Assembly: GCA_022606425.2 (NCBI GenBank)
Contig: JAHDVF020000937.1
Span: forward strand, 806,001 to 870,000
Reading direction: 5' to 3'
Length of the DNA stretch: 64,000 nucleotides
DNA from: Lepidostoma basale
Taxonomy: Eukaryota; Arthropoda; Insecta; Trichoptera; Lepidostomatidae
Shown: piece by piece, positions 40,591 through 51,936 of the stretch
Position numbering within the stretch: the stretch's first letter is position 1
Layout of the letters: every line of letters starts with the position of its first letter
Translations under genes and position numbers: made by a program
Notes under the pieces: model-generated
Told to the model about the DNA's origin: nothing
The model's database searches: none
What the model saw: the letters and a program-made list of their open reading frames with translations, nothing else

Positions 40591-41335
40591 GAATTTACTC
40601 GACAAAGAACCGAGGTATCTGAGATGGCTTAGAAGGTAAGCAGACTGAAATGGCAGTGAGCAGGCCATATTTGTCGGAGGACTGACTGGTGACATGCGTT
40701 GGGAAAGGTTTACGTTCTGCAGTGGACGACGGACAACTTATTAGTCTTGTTAACTTCCATTTCACACACAACAATTGCACATGCTTTAATATGTAAAAAA
40801 TATTTTCTTCTCTTTTGGATGAACTATTTTCTTATATACTATTTTTATTTTATTAAATGTACTTTTTCACATTGGATTCCTAGGTGTTTTGATACTTTGA
40901 AATAATTCGTGTTGTCATGCAATTTCTGCATAAAAATTAAATGATATAATATTATTTTGCGAAACTTGGGTTAAAATTATATAAAAATATTTCTTTGAGA
41001 TATTACAATGAACATTATTTTATTTTCCATATTTTTTTCCATCGAATCAGATTTATTAAAATAAGTAATGCACATGATTTGATTGCAGGCTCGATTATTT
41101 CGCTCGTAAAGCTTTATTAATAAATATTGAAATTTTATGTTTACTAGGAATGTCATGAAGAATCATTTGCATTCTTAAAATATATCGAATACAATTTAAA
41201 AAATAATTTAAAAAAACATCGATTCATCGTAACAAATCTGTATGAAAGGTACGACCGAATGACAGCTAAAGTGACAGCTGAGGCGATGGCCTCCTCCGTC
41301 GGCCACATTGAATCGAACCCTGCGGCTTGTTATTA
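40591..41335. other. P-like element right interior, nothing coding
   Basis: AT-rich non-coding sequence leading to a GC-richer right subterminal region (41270-41335: acagctgaggcgatggcctc, ccgtcggccacattgaatcg) before the inverted repeat. Confidence 0.4.
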
Positions 41336-41713
41336 CGTCAAGATGGCACTGGTCATACCATCACTATGTTTTATTTTGCGGTTGCCTGCTTGGGCATTGA
41401 ACCATTAGGATGTACGGTGAATCATCTAAAGTGAACGGCGTTGTTCTGGCGAGTGCATAGTAATGTTATTCAACTAAAGTGACCGCAGTCGTTTTCCTCC
41501 ATTTCTATACTGAAATTTATTCATCGATATACCGTTCATCCAAAGTGAAACTAATTGACATGTGCAAACTCGCATTCATCCCGATTGACCGATTTGAGCT
41601 TCGATCAGGGCATCACTTCTAGAAACATTACATAGATATTCGATGTGTCGTGCAATGTTGTAGAGTGGAAACCATTATCGTTATCAGATTTTTTTAGATT
41701 AATCATAAAAAAT

Positions 41714-42064
41714 ATGGCATTGGGGTTTAGATGGTTGGACGGGCATACACCATTATTTTTAAACTTTTATAAACAGCATGAATGCCTGTGGAACACAAAA
41801 CACAAAGATTATAAAAATACTTTAGTTCGACTTACAGCTCTTAACACTTTGCGGTCGGAATTAAATTTGCCGGGATTGTCTGTTGACGACGTGAAAAGTA
41901 AAATAAAGTCTATCCGCACTCGATATCTCGTGGAACTGCATAGGATTATAGCATCGGAAAGAAATGGAGATGTAGTTAGTTATGTTCCAAGATTATTTTG
42001 GTTTAATCAAGCAGATTTATTTCTGAGAGCAGTCGTTTCCCCAAAACAGAAAATATCTGATTTG
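41714..42064 (+). CDS. MADF-BESS gene coding exon 1 (MADF domain)
   Basis: MALGFRWLDGHTPLFLNFYK to ...VVSPKQKISDL; donor gtgagttca. Confidence 0.82.
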
Positions 42065-43039
42065 GTGAGTTCAAAAATGTACAAGTTTGTTTTAAAAATA
42101 TCTTTACGACAATTTTTATTTAACTTTAAACTTTTCATATTTATGGAGAAAGCTTTTTTCAAATAAGAAGAAAAAATAAAGGTTATGTATATAGATTAAG
42201 AACTTACCTAAATGGATAAGATTATCTAAACAGTTTTAAAAAAAATTACTACAAACAATTTTTTCATTAAGTTTTTCCTTTCATTTTGTTCTAAAAGTGA
42301 GATTATTAACAATCAAAAGAGTCCTTGATATCTAAATATGAAATTATTCATAAGATTATTTATAGTGATTTGTAGATAAGTATTTGATTAAATTTTTTGG
42401 TTGGTAAAATAAGTTTAGAACTATGCTTTTAATCAAAATGTTAAAGATTGAGTTTGTTAACTTTACATCAGTTGCTAGTTAATGTAGTTCATCGCTTTCA
42501 TTGCATTTAACTTTGTAATAAATATAAAACATAATATATCTTATGTACATATTACCTTCCTAACATAATCAGTGAACTAATTTATGATTGGTTTACAGGT
42601 AATCAATAATTGCCAATCAGAACAAGCCCAAGATGATTCATCTAACGACGGAGATACAAATATTGAGACCAAAGCCGAAACAGAAGAGGAGGAAAGCACA
42701 CCGCCACCAAAAGCAACAAAATCGTCAGATAGACGGCTCCGCTCTCTTTCACGGAGGTCTCGAACTTCTACTAAGCGTTCCCGCCATTTCCAAGTCGCCC
42801 CCGTTGAGAGCGTATTAAAAAAACTCACACCTGAGACAGAAAATGAATTCGATGCCTTTTGTAGAAGCCTCGCCATACAATTAAAGAATATGCCTCTTGA
42901 TCGTGCCCTAATGTGCCAAGAAAATTTGCAGCGGATCATGACACAGGAACGATTGTCCCTTTACAAGAATTCTGGAGAGGATTCAAAGAATAATTTTGTT
43001 TTCTATGCAGAAGATCCAATACAAACTTCGGAACCTTGA
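41714..43039 (+). CDS. MADF-BESS domain protein, gene model (2 coding exons)
   Basis: Exons 41714-42064 and 42599-43039, phase 0, 263 aa. The N-terminal MADF (Myb/SANT-like) DNA-binding domain, about residues 12-105: LFLNFYKQHECLWNTKHKDY, LRSELNLPGLSVDDVKSKIK and SIRTRYLVELHRI, RLFWFNQADLFL. A charged linker follows (Glu/Asp then Arg/Ser-rich). The C-terminal BESS motif, FDAFCRSLAIQLKNMPLDRA then LMCQENLQRIMTQERL, mediates protein contacts. Family members are nuclear transcription factors. The start is the first ATG in the open frame, after a possible acceptor (cagatttttttag) at 41697. AATAAA at 43235-43240. It could be a domesticated transposon gene, but it lies outside the P-like element, 360 bp from its end. 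Confidence 0.85.
42599..43039 (+). CDS. MADF-BESS gene coding exon 2 (BESS motif), stop
   Basis: Acceptor attggtttacag; VINNCQSEQAQDDSSNDGDT to ...YAEDPIQTSEP TGA. Acidic-then-basic linker, BESS near the C-terminus. Confidence 0.85.
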   Translation, partial: VINNCQSEQAQDDSSNDGDTNIETKAETEEEESTPPPKATKSSDRRLRSLSRRSRTSTKRSRHFQVAPVESVLKKLTPETENEFDAFCRSLAIQLKNMPLDRALMCQENLQRIMTQERLSLYKNSGEDSKNNFVFYAEDPIQTSEP

Positions 43040-43261
43040 TATTATTTATAAATTCTTCTTAATATATTCAATATATTAAAATGTTATCTATTTTGTTTGT
43101 GTATATATTAATAGCTTATAACAATTGATATTTATATTTTGTGGTGCTACTAAACTAAAATATATGAGAACAGCCTAAGTATGAATTACTAAACATATTC
43201 ACCAAAACGAAACATCTTTAAAAATGTCTGATGTAATAAACAAATAAATAAAAAATATGAA

Positions 43262-43895
43262 ATAATACAAATGAAAATATCTGTTATCTAGAAGTTTTAA
43301 TACAATTCATGGGAATGACATGTTTCTTCTTTTTAAGGCAATATAATATGTCTATTTTATAACGACTTAGAAAGGCGAAACATGTCAACTCCTAGAAAAC
43401 AAATGTTTCCATTAGTATTAATTATTCAATATGGAGTTTCAATAAACATTTATGTTTATTTAATAAATGCATTTTTTTTTGTTTTGGTGACAAAATTATA
43501 ATTTACAGTTTTTTTTAATACAAAATGCTGTATATAAATGCTATGTTAGATAAATGCTTATTTTAATCTACGAATAATGATGTCGAAGGTTAAGAAGTTT
43601 TATTACAATTCATGGGAATGACATGTTTCTTCTTTTTAAGGCAATATAATATGTCTATTTTATAACGACTTAGAAAGGCGAAACATGTCAACTCCTAGAA
43701 AACAAATGTTTCCATTAGTATTAATTATTCAATATGGAGTTTCAATAAACATTTATGTTTATTTAATAAATGCATTTTTTTTTGTTTTGGTGACAAAATT
43801 ATAATTTACAGTTTTTTTTTATGCAAAATGCTGTATATAAATGCTATGTTAGATAAATGCTTATTTTAATCTACGAATAATGATGTCGAAGGTTA
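43262..43895. repeat. A-family hairpin element with 303-bp tandem duplication
   Basis: The unit 43290-43592 is repeated at 43593-43895 almost without change (tcatgggaatgacatgtttc at 43307 and 43610). Each unit contains the left and right arm of an A-type hairpin (gacatgtttcttctttttaa; agaaaggcgaaacatgtcaa) and a common 3' flank (tacgaataatgatgtcgaag). Confidence 0.8.
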
Positions 43896-43899
43896 AAGT

Positions 43900-45865
43900 G
43901 TACATAGTTAACTTGCGATAAGGAAAATTTAGATATCTAATCTTGTTTTCATAATATGTAGTGTATATAATATGATTCAGAATATTTACAAAACAACTTA
44001 TAGTATGATGATTTGAATTTATTATGAAAGGACGATAAGTAAGTGCCTATGTCTACAAATATGTTTTGTTTTTCCTTAATTTTTTTAATGTTTCTACATA
44101 TATTTTGTTGTGTTTTAAAATATAAACAATAAATATTCTTAAAACAAAATTTTTGTGTTTTTCTGTATTTGGATTACATAAGGTTTGAGTCTTAGATAAA
44201 ATGTTTTATTAGGAATCCTACAGATGGCGATCAAATGCGGAAATTACACCGCAGACGATTTATTTTGATTAATAAAACAGCTGAGAGACACGTGCATTAT
44301 ATCATTATTAAAATTATAACACGATATTAAACATGAATTTTTAATGGAAATCGCTTGGCTTAATTAAGAATATTCAATTTTGAAAAATAAATATCATTGA
44401 TTCATTTGTAACGTACTAACAATAATAATTAATTTATCGATTACAACATAAATGATGACATTGTATTGTTGTGATAAATTGAATGGGTGTTACTCGAAAC
44501 CGGTCGCGGTTAACTTACTCAAGTGTAGAAAAAGTAGTAATTTAATGTAAAAAAATGTGTATTTGAATCTATACAGGATGTTTGGCGAAATAATTAAGTT
44601 TAAAAAGTAGCTGTCTGCAAATTTCACATACTGTGGCATACATTTCAAACAGATAGGATGGTAATAATTATGAGCATGCGCAATATATGTTACATATTAT
44701 ATTTGAAAACACTCTATGGAAAACATTTTTTGTCTATGTGAATAAAACAAAATCATAGAAACGTCGTTTACTAAATTATAAATCTTCACCCAAGATTACT
44801 AAACTAACAATTTTTTTTTGACATTTTTGACAAATTATTATGTTATTTATGTTATGTTTACGGCGTGTTACACTTCGAAATTGCTGTTTTCGAGCCTCAA
44901 TAATATTTGCTAGCTCCACGAGCTTCAGTTTATGCGTGAAAGTAGTGACTACTCCATCATCCAGTTAGCAGCTTACCTAAGTGCACGTCGGATAAAAGGA
45001 CCTGTTTCATAATTATTAAGATTTTGGTTATATAATACGTCCGGTGCTTATAACGGTGAGTTCTGCTCTTTATTATTTTCATAAGATTGTTGAATTCTAT
45101 TTAAATTTTTAAACATTTATATAAAACATTTTTATTGCACCACGTGGTTGCAATAGAAGTTTCCAGAATTGATTTCTTGATGTTCTGTCGCATCTTGGGA
45201 GCAGGATACATTTATGTTTGAATAATGAATAAAAATACTTACTTGGGAATAACATTAACATATAGTTTCGCGAAATAGTATTGCGCGAGAAACGGCAGGA
45301 GTAGATTTAATGTAAATAAAAAAAAAAACGTGACAACATGGGCGCATTCAGGTAATAAAAGAAAGAAATAAATGAAAGGAGAACAGAAGTAACGCGATAA
45401 AGTTTAAAAGGATGACATCTGTCTGGCCCACAGAGTTGTAAGGGTTAAAACATGTTGGAAGAGTTATTCGCGTGGACAATCAATATATAGATATATCGAT
45501 GATACCGTTAAATCACTTCAAATTAAACGAACAAGAGATAGAAAAGACTCGGATACATCTCAGAAGTTCAAAAACGTTTTCGTGTCACTTGTAAGCAAAT
45601 GACGATTTTAGGAGTTTTTTTTTTACATAATAATCTGCAACTTAACTAATGATGAGACATTTGGGTTTCTCACATGTCATTTAACACGTATGTACCTATA
45701 TGTTTTCCTTAATTTTAGAAATAACAAAAATTTTATTTGCACTCTATAGATATTATTAAAAATATAAATGCTAACTCCTGGAAAAGAGTGCCAAATAATC
45801 AATTTCCAAATAATAAAACTTGCTAACTAAAATTTTCGTTTATAACTTCGACATAGTTGTTTTTT
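43900..45865. other. intergenic between MADF-BESS gene and pb, mostly featureless
   Basis: AT-rich. 44870-45055 is less AT-rich and contains gataaaagg at 44991 (TATA-like) and a possible donor ggtgagttc at 45055, a weak candidate for an unrecognised first exon. Nothing else supported. Confidence 0.3.
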
Positions 45866-45869
45866 GACG

Positions 45870-46165
45870 GGTTATTTCACAAACATATAATTCGTAATGA
45901 AATAACCTAACAACGGAATTACATTTTTTTTGCTCTCCTGAATAATTGACCACAAGTGAGTTAGCAGTTTAGCACTCCTAGGGAACGAAATGTGATGCAA
46001 TAATCCTTCTTCCTGTTGTTGTTCCATTTCTAGTAGGTTGGATAACATCATGACTATATTTACTGTTGATACAGCAGCTCTAAACATGGATGTTGTGCTG
46101 CAATTGAACCATTCTCGTAGGTTTTCTAGCCAGGATTTTCTACTTCTCCCGACACTTAAATTCCG
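45870..46165 (-). mobile_element. non-LTR pol tail fragment
   Basis: Minus strand: RKSWLENLREWFNCSTTSMF, then RAAVSTVNIVMMLSNLLE, the common C-terminal motif SWLRNLR.W......LFRAA...V.IA.M..N. Degenerate. Confidence 0.6.
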
Positions 46166-46214
46166 TTATTTTTACCTTGGATAATCAGGGCAAAATTTGA
46201 GACGTTTTTATTAA

Positions 46215-46330
46215 ATTTAATGCCTTAGACAGGCGGAACACGTCACTCCCACAACTTATAATAAAACTTCTAGAAAACAGATGTTTTCATTCGAATTATT
46301 TATTTAATATGAAGTTTTTAACATTGTTCA
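46215..46330. repeat. A-family hairpin element, right half
   Basis: atgccttagacaggcggaac, tcccacaacttataataaaa, ttctagaaaacagatgtttt, then cattcgaattatttatttaa and a tgaagtttttaacattgttc end. Confidence 0.6.
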
Positions 46331-46334
46331 AGAA

Positions 46335-47885
46335 ACTATAAATATCGTCCTCATTTTTCTTTATTATTTCTACTGGTGAAAGTGATACCTTAGCAAACTA
46401 GATTTATGTTTTTCAGCATTACACATTTTTTGTTCAAATCTTGCAACTGTCTACTGTAGAAGCTAAATATAATATCATATATTTTTATTTAGACCAAGCT
46501 TCATTTGCTAATTTAAAAAATAAAGACTTATCATATATTACCACTTTAAGGCACGGTTGTAACTATTATATTTAAAGGGGAAATAAAACACGTATAAAAA
46601 TTTGCTTTAATATATTAATGAACTTAGTACTGTACAATATTATTATTAACTTATTAAATAATTCAAAAATTATAAATTAGTTTTAAAAGTATGTAGACGA
46701 ATATGTACAAAAACAATTTTAATAATAAATTTATTAATAGTAGTCAGAATATTAGTGCTATAAATACGTCATGTTTTTTACATAATTTTATTATTATTTA
46801 GTGAAATGATTGACCTTCACGGATTTGAGTTTTGACATTCCATTATTTTTAAATTTAACATTCCAATTTAGATTTGAGAAGTGCAATACAAATGTCATTC
46901 TGTGAAACCACTTATGCAAACATTTTAGAATATTCCCAAAAAGATTCGTCGAAGGCTTCATTATTATTTCATGTAAACGTATCTATAATGCTTACACTGA
47001 TATCAATGTAAAGAGTTCAAACACATTGATTAATGCTTTAAACACTTGTATTACAATTTATTTGCATCTTTAAAATAATGGACAATATTTTGAAGACACA
47101 TTTTTTATATTTACAATAATCTCAATTTTGTGATTAGGTATCCAATATTATTTTTTTAATGCCCCCATTTCTAATTCGATGTGCTGCTGAATTTTAAATG
47201 CAATTTTAGTGACATGGCAACACTGATCATGTGTTCAGATGTTTGCACTACAGAATTTAAAAAAATATGTTCGTGACATGGCAGCACTGACCACGTGGTC
47301 AGATGTCATTACTACCAACATAAATGCGATGGAAATGCAATTTGGCTTGACACATGAAATAATGTCATTAAAATATTTAAAGACATTCAAAACTATATAA
47401 TAAATCATTCAGTAACCATTTATTGATTATTTTTTAGAAATTTCCAAGCATCTGATTTAGAATTAGGGGTCGCGTGTGGATTACTTTTTTAAAATAAATT
47501 TTATCACGGAATATTTTTATATAAATTTATGTCTGTAATAATTAAAATTTTAAATATATTTACATTTACTATACATAGCGAAATATACAGAACACTTACA
47601 TTATTATGAAATAATTAGGTATTGAATGTTGCACTATGTTAGAACCTATATTTACTATCTACAGACAACAAATTTTTAAAATCTGCTATAACTGAGCCAT
47701 TTTTATTTAGTTGTTAAATAATTTTTAACAATGATTTGAAAATTAATTATATTATATTCGAATAAAATACTAAATTCAACCAAATTTAAGACATATTGAA
47801 AAAATAGGTAAATGAAAGATTATTGAATTTGATTTAAAGCTTGGTTTACTTGCATATGTTTTTTTAAATGATTATCGCCTCTCTA
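46335..47885. other. intergenic, nothing recognised
   Basis: AT-rich sequence. A partial direct repeat gtgacatggcaacactga(t/c)ca occurs at 47210 and 47275. No gene or element ends seen. Confidence 0.4.
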
Positions 47886-47889
47886 ATAT

Positions 47890-48700
47890 CAGATTTAGTA
47901 CAATCTTGCACGTGTCAGAATTTTGTAGATTTGGTCTTCTAGAAATGCTCAGATGGCGTCATATGATGAACAGTCTTTCGTCTAACCTGGAAACACGGGA
48001 TGAAAGGAAGATTTATGAAATATTTAGTATTGTCACTGGAGAATTTACGTATCTGGGAAGCATGTTTACAAGATACGGAAAAAGGAGATAGACATCGAAA
48101 GAAGGGTTGGTGCTGGGAATAAAATAAATGGCGCACTCAAAGTCATTATTGGAAATATAAATATAGCAACAGAAGCAGATGGCAGTACACAATGGTGTTC
48201 TAGTGCCAACCCTCATGTATGGAAGTGAAGCTTGGAGCTGGCAAAAGAAGGTTGAAAGCAGGATAAACGCCGTAGAAATGAGATCACTAAGAAGAATGTG
48301 CGGGAAAATGTTGTATGATAGAATACCGAACGATGAAATAAAAAATAAATGTAATGCAGATGACTGCATCATGGATAAAATTAAAAAAGGATCCTTAAGA
48401 TGGTTTGGAAATATGGAACGAATGGATGAGAGTAGAATGGTTAAAAAATTGTACACAAGCAGCGTGAGTGGAAAAAGAAGCCGAGGACGACCGAGGAAAA
48501 CATGGCATGACAAAATTAATCAATTACTAAAAGGCGGTCGCATTTGAAGTCGGAATAATCGACGTGCATGCATGGTACGATGTATGAACGTTGAAGAAGC
48601 CCGAGAGGTATGCCAGGACAGAGCATTGTGGCGATCCATCCATTCTGCCTACCCTTCCCGGGAAATGGCGTGATGGTTAGTTAGTTAGTTACTTAGTCAC
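47890..48700 (+). mobile_element. RTE-like element, 5'-truncated, 3' complete
   Basis: Encodes in broken frames [34 protein letters not shown], then [40 protein letters not shown] and NGKRSRGRPRKTWHDKINQL-type tail. Terminates ggcgtgatggttagttagtt. The longest cleanly ended copy in the window, in the pb 3' flank. Confidence 0.85.
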
Positions 48701-48965
48701 TGGAGAGGACTTATTGAGATTTTAAAGAAAACAAAACATTATAGTAGGTGTATGAAATCGCAAAAGAGATGCACCAACAAGGATGATAATGCTAATTAAG
48801 AATTGAATATGGCCATCAGAAATAAGTAACCAATCATTGATTTTTACAATACCTAAGCAAGTATTTAAAATATGAACATGAACATTGTATAAAATGTTTC
48901 TAATAATTAAATGTAGCCTTATCTAATAGTAAAACTGAGGCACTATCGAGAGCACAATATTACAA

Positions 48966-48971
48966 TTTATT
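48966..48971 (-). terminator. candidate pb polyadenylation signal
   Basis: tttatt on plus is AATAAA on the minus strand, 57 nt after the pb stop. Hox 3' UTRs are often longer, so a distal site is possible. Confidence 0.35.
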
Positions 48972-49027
48972 TCACGACATTTTCATGGGAAAAGGTTGTC
49001 CACCAATATCCCACTGTAGTCTTCGAC

Positions 49028-50677
49028 TCAAATGCTGTAGTATTCCGGGGCAAAGTCGTTCGCCAAGTTGCTGAGGAAGTGGAAGTCGGAGGAACTGTTG
49101 CTGTTGTCCCCCGCGGAGGCGGGCGGCACTTGGGAGGCCTCGTAGAACTGGTGGAAGGAGCTGTAGTTGTCGCTGGAGTCTGTCTGCACGCTGGTGGGTG
49201 GGGTCATTACGCTGGTTCCGTGCCCGGCCCCCGGATTTGCTGGGGTGAAAGGCTCGGCACTGTTGTTATAGACCCCTCCAGCCGGGGCGGCGTCTCCGTG
49301 CTGAGCGGAGTGGTTATATGCTACTCCTTCGTAATATCCGTGCTTGCCAGAATACTCCATGTTGTGGTTGTTCTTGTGCTGATCTGAGTTGTAGTAAGGC
49401 GGGATAATACCTCCGGATTCTGCCTGTCCCGGGCCTGCCACGTTCATAGCGTGCCCCATCTCCGCGGGGTAGTGATACCCGAAGTGGTTGTTCGGGTGAT
49501 AACCTCCGTGCTCTGCGGCATATGCTTGCACTTGCGCGTAGTTCGAAGGGTTGTGGTGGTAGCCTCCTTGTTCGTGATGAATCGAGTTTTTGTAATTACT
49601 GTAGTTGAAGTTTTGTTGGTGATAAGATGGATTCAAGGCTCCTGGATAGTTGTGTCTAGCCGCGCCTCTCGCTCCGCCCCGTGGGCCGACTTCGTGGTTT
49701 CTTGCGTGCGATGGGATTCTGGAGAAGTGATGCGAGTCCATACCCGGCACCGCCTGTTGGCCCGCATGGTAAATATCGTGGGCGTAGTTTTGATGCATCT
49801 GTTGGAATTGTTGGGCTTGAGCTTGCTTGCTTCCACCGCGATTTAAAGGCGGGGCCACCGCGTCACTTCTATAATCAGGGTGACCTCCCGGATAATTATT
49901 GGATAAGTTATTAAGATGTGCGCCTCTTATAATGTAGGGGGGAATGGCGTTGGGTACATTTTGTGTGATCGTCACTGCAGATGCGGCGTTGGTAGCGGCA
50001 GCGGGGGGAGATGGGCGCGGATAGAGTGCCCCCGGCGGCGCACCCAGGGGACTGGGGTGCATGGTGGACGGAGTCCCCGGCGTGGAGGAGGGAGTGAGAC
50101 TCATGGACGAGAGTCCTTTACCGGGCGCCATGGTGTCCTGGACTCCCGATAATGAGTTGGAGGTTTGCCCTTCCTTGCTCGACTGCGGTGAAGTTTTACA
50201 TATTCCTATGCTATCAAGATTCGGTGAGTTCCTTCTATTTTCTGTTTTGACTTTTTTATTGGTGGGTAGGCGGGGACTGGCGAGGTGGAGGCCGCTGGAC
50301 TCGTTGGATCTCGAGTCTTCCTCCCCTCCCAGCTTGTCGAAGGACCCCGAGCTCGTGACGCTGGACGCGCCGTTACTGTTAGTGTTAAAGCTTGTGTTGT
50401 TGTTGTTAGTCGCACTGGGAGTGTTGTTGTTGTTCCCTCTGGAGGCGTTGAGGTCGGGCAGTTCCTCGTTTGGTCCCAATAGCCCGGCCGGAGGCATCTC
50501 GCAGCCCTGGCAGCTCTTTTTACTACTCGGCCCATCATCGTCCATAAACTTATCGGAAGACATTTTGGAGCTCTTGCCTCCTTCTGAAGTTGTCGAGTCC
50601 TTGTCATCGCCATCGTCTCCCTTTGTCAACGTCTGCCTTTTATGCTTCATTCGCCGATTTTGAAACCACACTTTCAC
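49028..50677 (-). CDS. pb: pb last exon (recognition helix and C-terminal region)
   Basis: Acceptor ccatctgtttcag. 549 codons and TGA. Begins with helix 3 [16 protein letters not shown] (Gln50, Asn51). The rest is low-complexity transactivation-type sequence: Asn runs, Pro/Ser-rich block [20 protein letters not shown], and His/Tyr/Asn-rich repeats. Much more GC-rich than its surroundings. Confidence 0.97.
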   Translation of the reverse strand: MKVWFQNRRMKHKRQTLTKGDDGDDKDSTTSEGGKSSKMSSDKFMDDDGPSSKKSCQGCEMPPAGLLGPNEELPDLNASRGNNNNTPSATNNNNTSFNTNSNGASSVTSSGSFDKLGGEEDSRSNESSGLHLASPRLPTNKKVKTENRRNSPNLDSIGICKTSPQSSKEGQTSNSLSGVQDTMAPGKGLSSMSLTPSSTPGTPSTMHPSPLGAPPGALYPRPSPPAAATNAASAVTITQNVPNAIPPYIIRGAHLNNLSNNYPGGHPDYRSDAVAPPLNRGGSKQAQAQQFQQMHQNYAHDIYHAGQQAVPGMDSHHFSRIPSHARNHEVGPRGGARGAARHNYPGALNPSYHQQNFNYSNYKNSIHHEQGGYHHNPSNYAQVQAYAAEHGGYHPNNHFGYHYPAEMGHAMNVAGPGQAESGGIIPPYYNSDQHKNNHNMEYSGKHGYYEGVAYNHSAQHGDAAPAGGVYNNSAEPFTPANPGAGHGTSVMTPPTSVQTDSSDNYSSFHQFYEASQVPPASAGDNSNSSSDFHFLSNLANDFAPEYYSI

Positions 50678-51125
50678 CTGAAACAGATGGAATAAAATCA
50701 ATCAACTTTTTTTGTCCTTAGTTACTCAACAACATTCACAATCACTCTATTTTCTTAAATAATACATGTATTGTAATAAAACTTGATTTTATATATAATA
50801 TTTATAATGTAAAAAAAATATGTGGTAACCGATTTCAAAGCATTTTGCTACAAAAATTGTTTTATTTGACTTTATTTTGGATAAGGGATAGTTAGTATTA
50901 TTTGATTCGATTACACGAGATAAAATCTTTTTACATATTTTCAGATGAAATAGAATTGGATGAGAAGAGCGATATGAATTACCTGTCTCTCGGTAAGGTC
51001 CAGAGAAGCTGCGATCTCTATCCGCCGGGGTCTGCAGAGGTACTTGTTGAAGTGGAACTCCTTCTCCAGCTCCAGAAGCTGCGTGTTAGTGTAAGCAGTG
51101 CGCAGGCGCCGGGGAAGACCATTTT
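49028..51125 (-). CDS. pb: proboscipedia (Hox2) homeobox gene, 3' two exons
   Basis: Hox transcription factor specifying mouthparts (maxillary and labial palps). Two minus-strand exons: 51125-50983 and 50677-49028, joined in phase 0 inside the homeodomain. The homeodomain reads [47 protein letters not shown] then [16 protein letters not shown], identical in layout to insect pb, with the intron after ..TERQ. After it come pb-specific [13 protein letters not shown] and [15 protein letters not shown], a long Ser/Pro/Asn/Tyr/His-rich region, and the conserved end [17 protein letters not shown]. Partial at the 5' end: exon 51125 needs one base (G of Glu) from an upstream exon, and no YPWM hexapeptide codons were found between 51.1 and 64 kb. 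Confidence 0.97.
50983..51125 (-). CDS. pb: pb homeobox exon (homeodomain helices 1-2)
   Basis: Acceptor ctattgtttcag, donor gtaattcat. 143 bp, 47 codons plus two bases. GC-rich. Encodes (E)[19 protein letters not shown] ... [10 protein letters not shown]. Confidence 0.97.
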
Positions 51126-51179
51126 CTGAAACAATAGAAGAACAATATTAGCTCCCAGGTATGATACAATGAATTCCCT

Positions 51180-51480
51180 TTTTATTTTACCATATTTTAA
51201 ACAAAAGACACATGACAAACGAACAACATAAAGGCGACACCTTTGGACACTAAACGGTTAAACAAAAATAAGGAACAATCTATTGTATTACAGAAAGGAT
51301 CCTAAATATGTCAACTTCTCTAAAGCGCGTTCCTTCCAGTATTGATAATTTATTGTTTACGAATACCACCTCATTAACTAGTTTCTATATCCGAGACAAT
51401 AAAATTCAACTTTAGGATTGTTCTTCCTACTGGCATCATCAAAAGCAGGTTGGTTGGTAGAACAACTAATGCCAAGGTTA
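51180..51480 (-). mobile_element. Jockey/CR1-like 3' end in pb intron
   Basis: Inverted unit matching 15590-15840: gcgacacctttggacactaa, atatgtcaacttctctaaag, and the inverted LPxGIIKSR relic ctactggcatcatcaaaagc. Only 55 bp from the homeobox exon. Confidence 0.6.
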
Positions 51481-51789
51481 GCGTAGTGTACTATCTGGAA
51501 CAAATAGACATGTGTGTTCCAGAACAAAGGGGATTTAAACAGATCCTCAAATCAATTTGAAAAATGGTGTTATTGTAAGCCCTCATTTCTTCAGTTCATA
51601 GGAAACGGCCACCAGAACCAATGTGCCTCTGGTGACATCGGTGAGAAGAGCAATTAGTCTGCTGAACGCGGTTATCGACGTCTTTCATATTAGTGAAGGT
51701 ACGTTCAGGGGACAAGTACTCTTGATTTATTTCTCTTTTTCTTTTTTATATACTTCGTATATACAACACATATATTAAAAAATATAAAA

Positions 51790-51836
51790 TTATATAGACA
51801 TGTTTCGGACAAATAGTCCTTCTTCAGTAAAGATAC
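51790..51836 (-). ncRNA. hammerhead-like motif, left arm of C
   Basis: Minus strand: CTGAAGA (exact CUGANGA), AGGAC-tattt-GTCC stem II, C GAAA, CATG, TC. All conserved core bases present. Stem I (cttta / tatat) is weak. Confidence 0.5.
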
Positions 51837-51936
51837 AGTTTTAAAAATATTATAAAATTGTTTACATGATCTGATAGAAGTTATAAAAATTTCAAATGTC
51901 AGATCATGTAAACAATTTTATAATATTTAAAAAAAT

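Larger units (their letters stand above)
34936..41352 (+). mobile_element. P-element-like THAP transposon, 6.4 kb
   Basis: Terminal inverted repeats of about 31 bp: left cagtgccatcttgacattat followed by atcaagccgca; right (inverted) cagtgccatcttgacgtaat followed by aacaagccgca. Target duplication GTCATAC at 34929-34935 and 41353-41359 (7 bp by exact match; P elements usually make 8). Contains the THAP/transposase gene at 36343-39342, a three-unit 370-bp tandem repeat near the left end, and two RTE-like fragments (39480-39990 and 40170-40590). The transposase frameshift suggests it is no longer autonomous. Confidence 0.85.

Noticed and set aside
49079..50663. Several long open frames on the plus strand opposite the pb last exon
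   Set aside because: They are antisense shadows of a GC-rich coding exon; none has a recognisable domain, whereas the minus frame is unmistakably pb.
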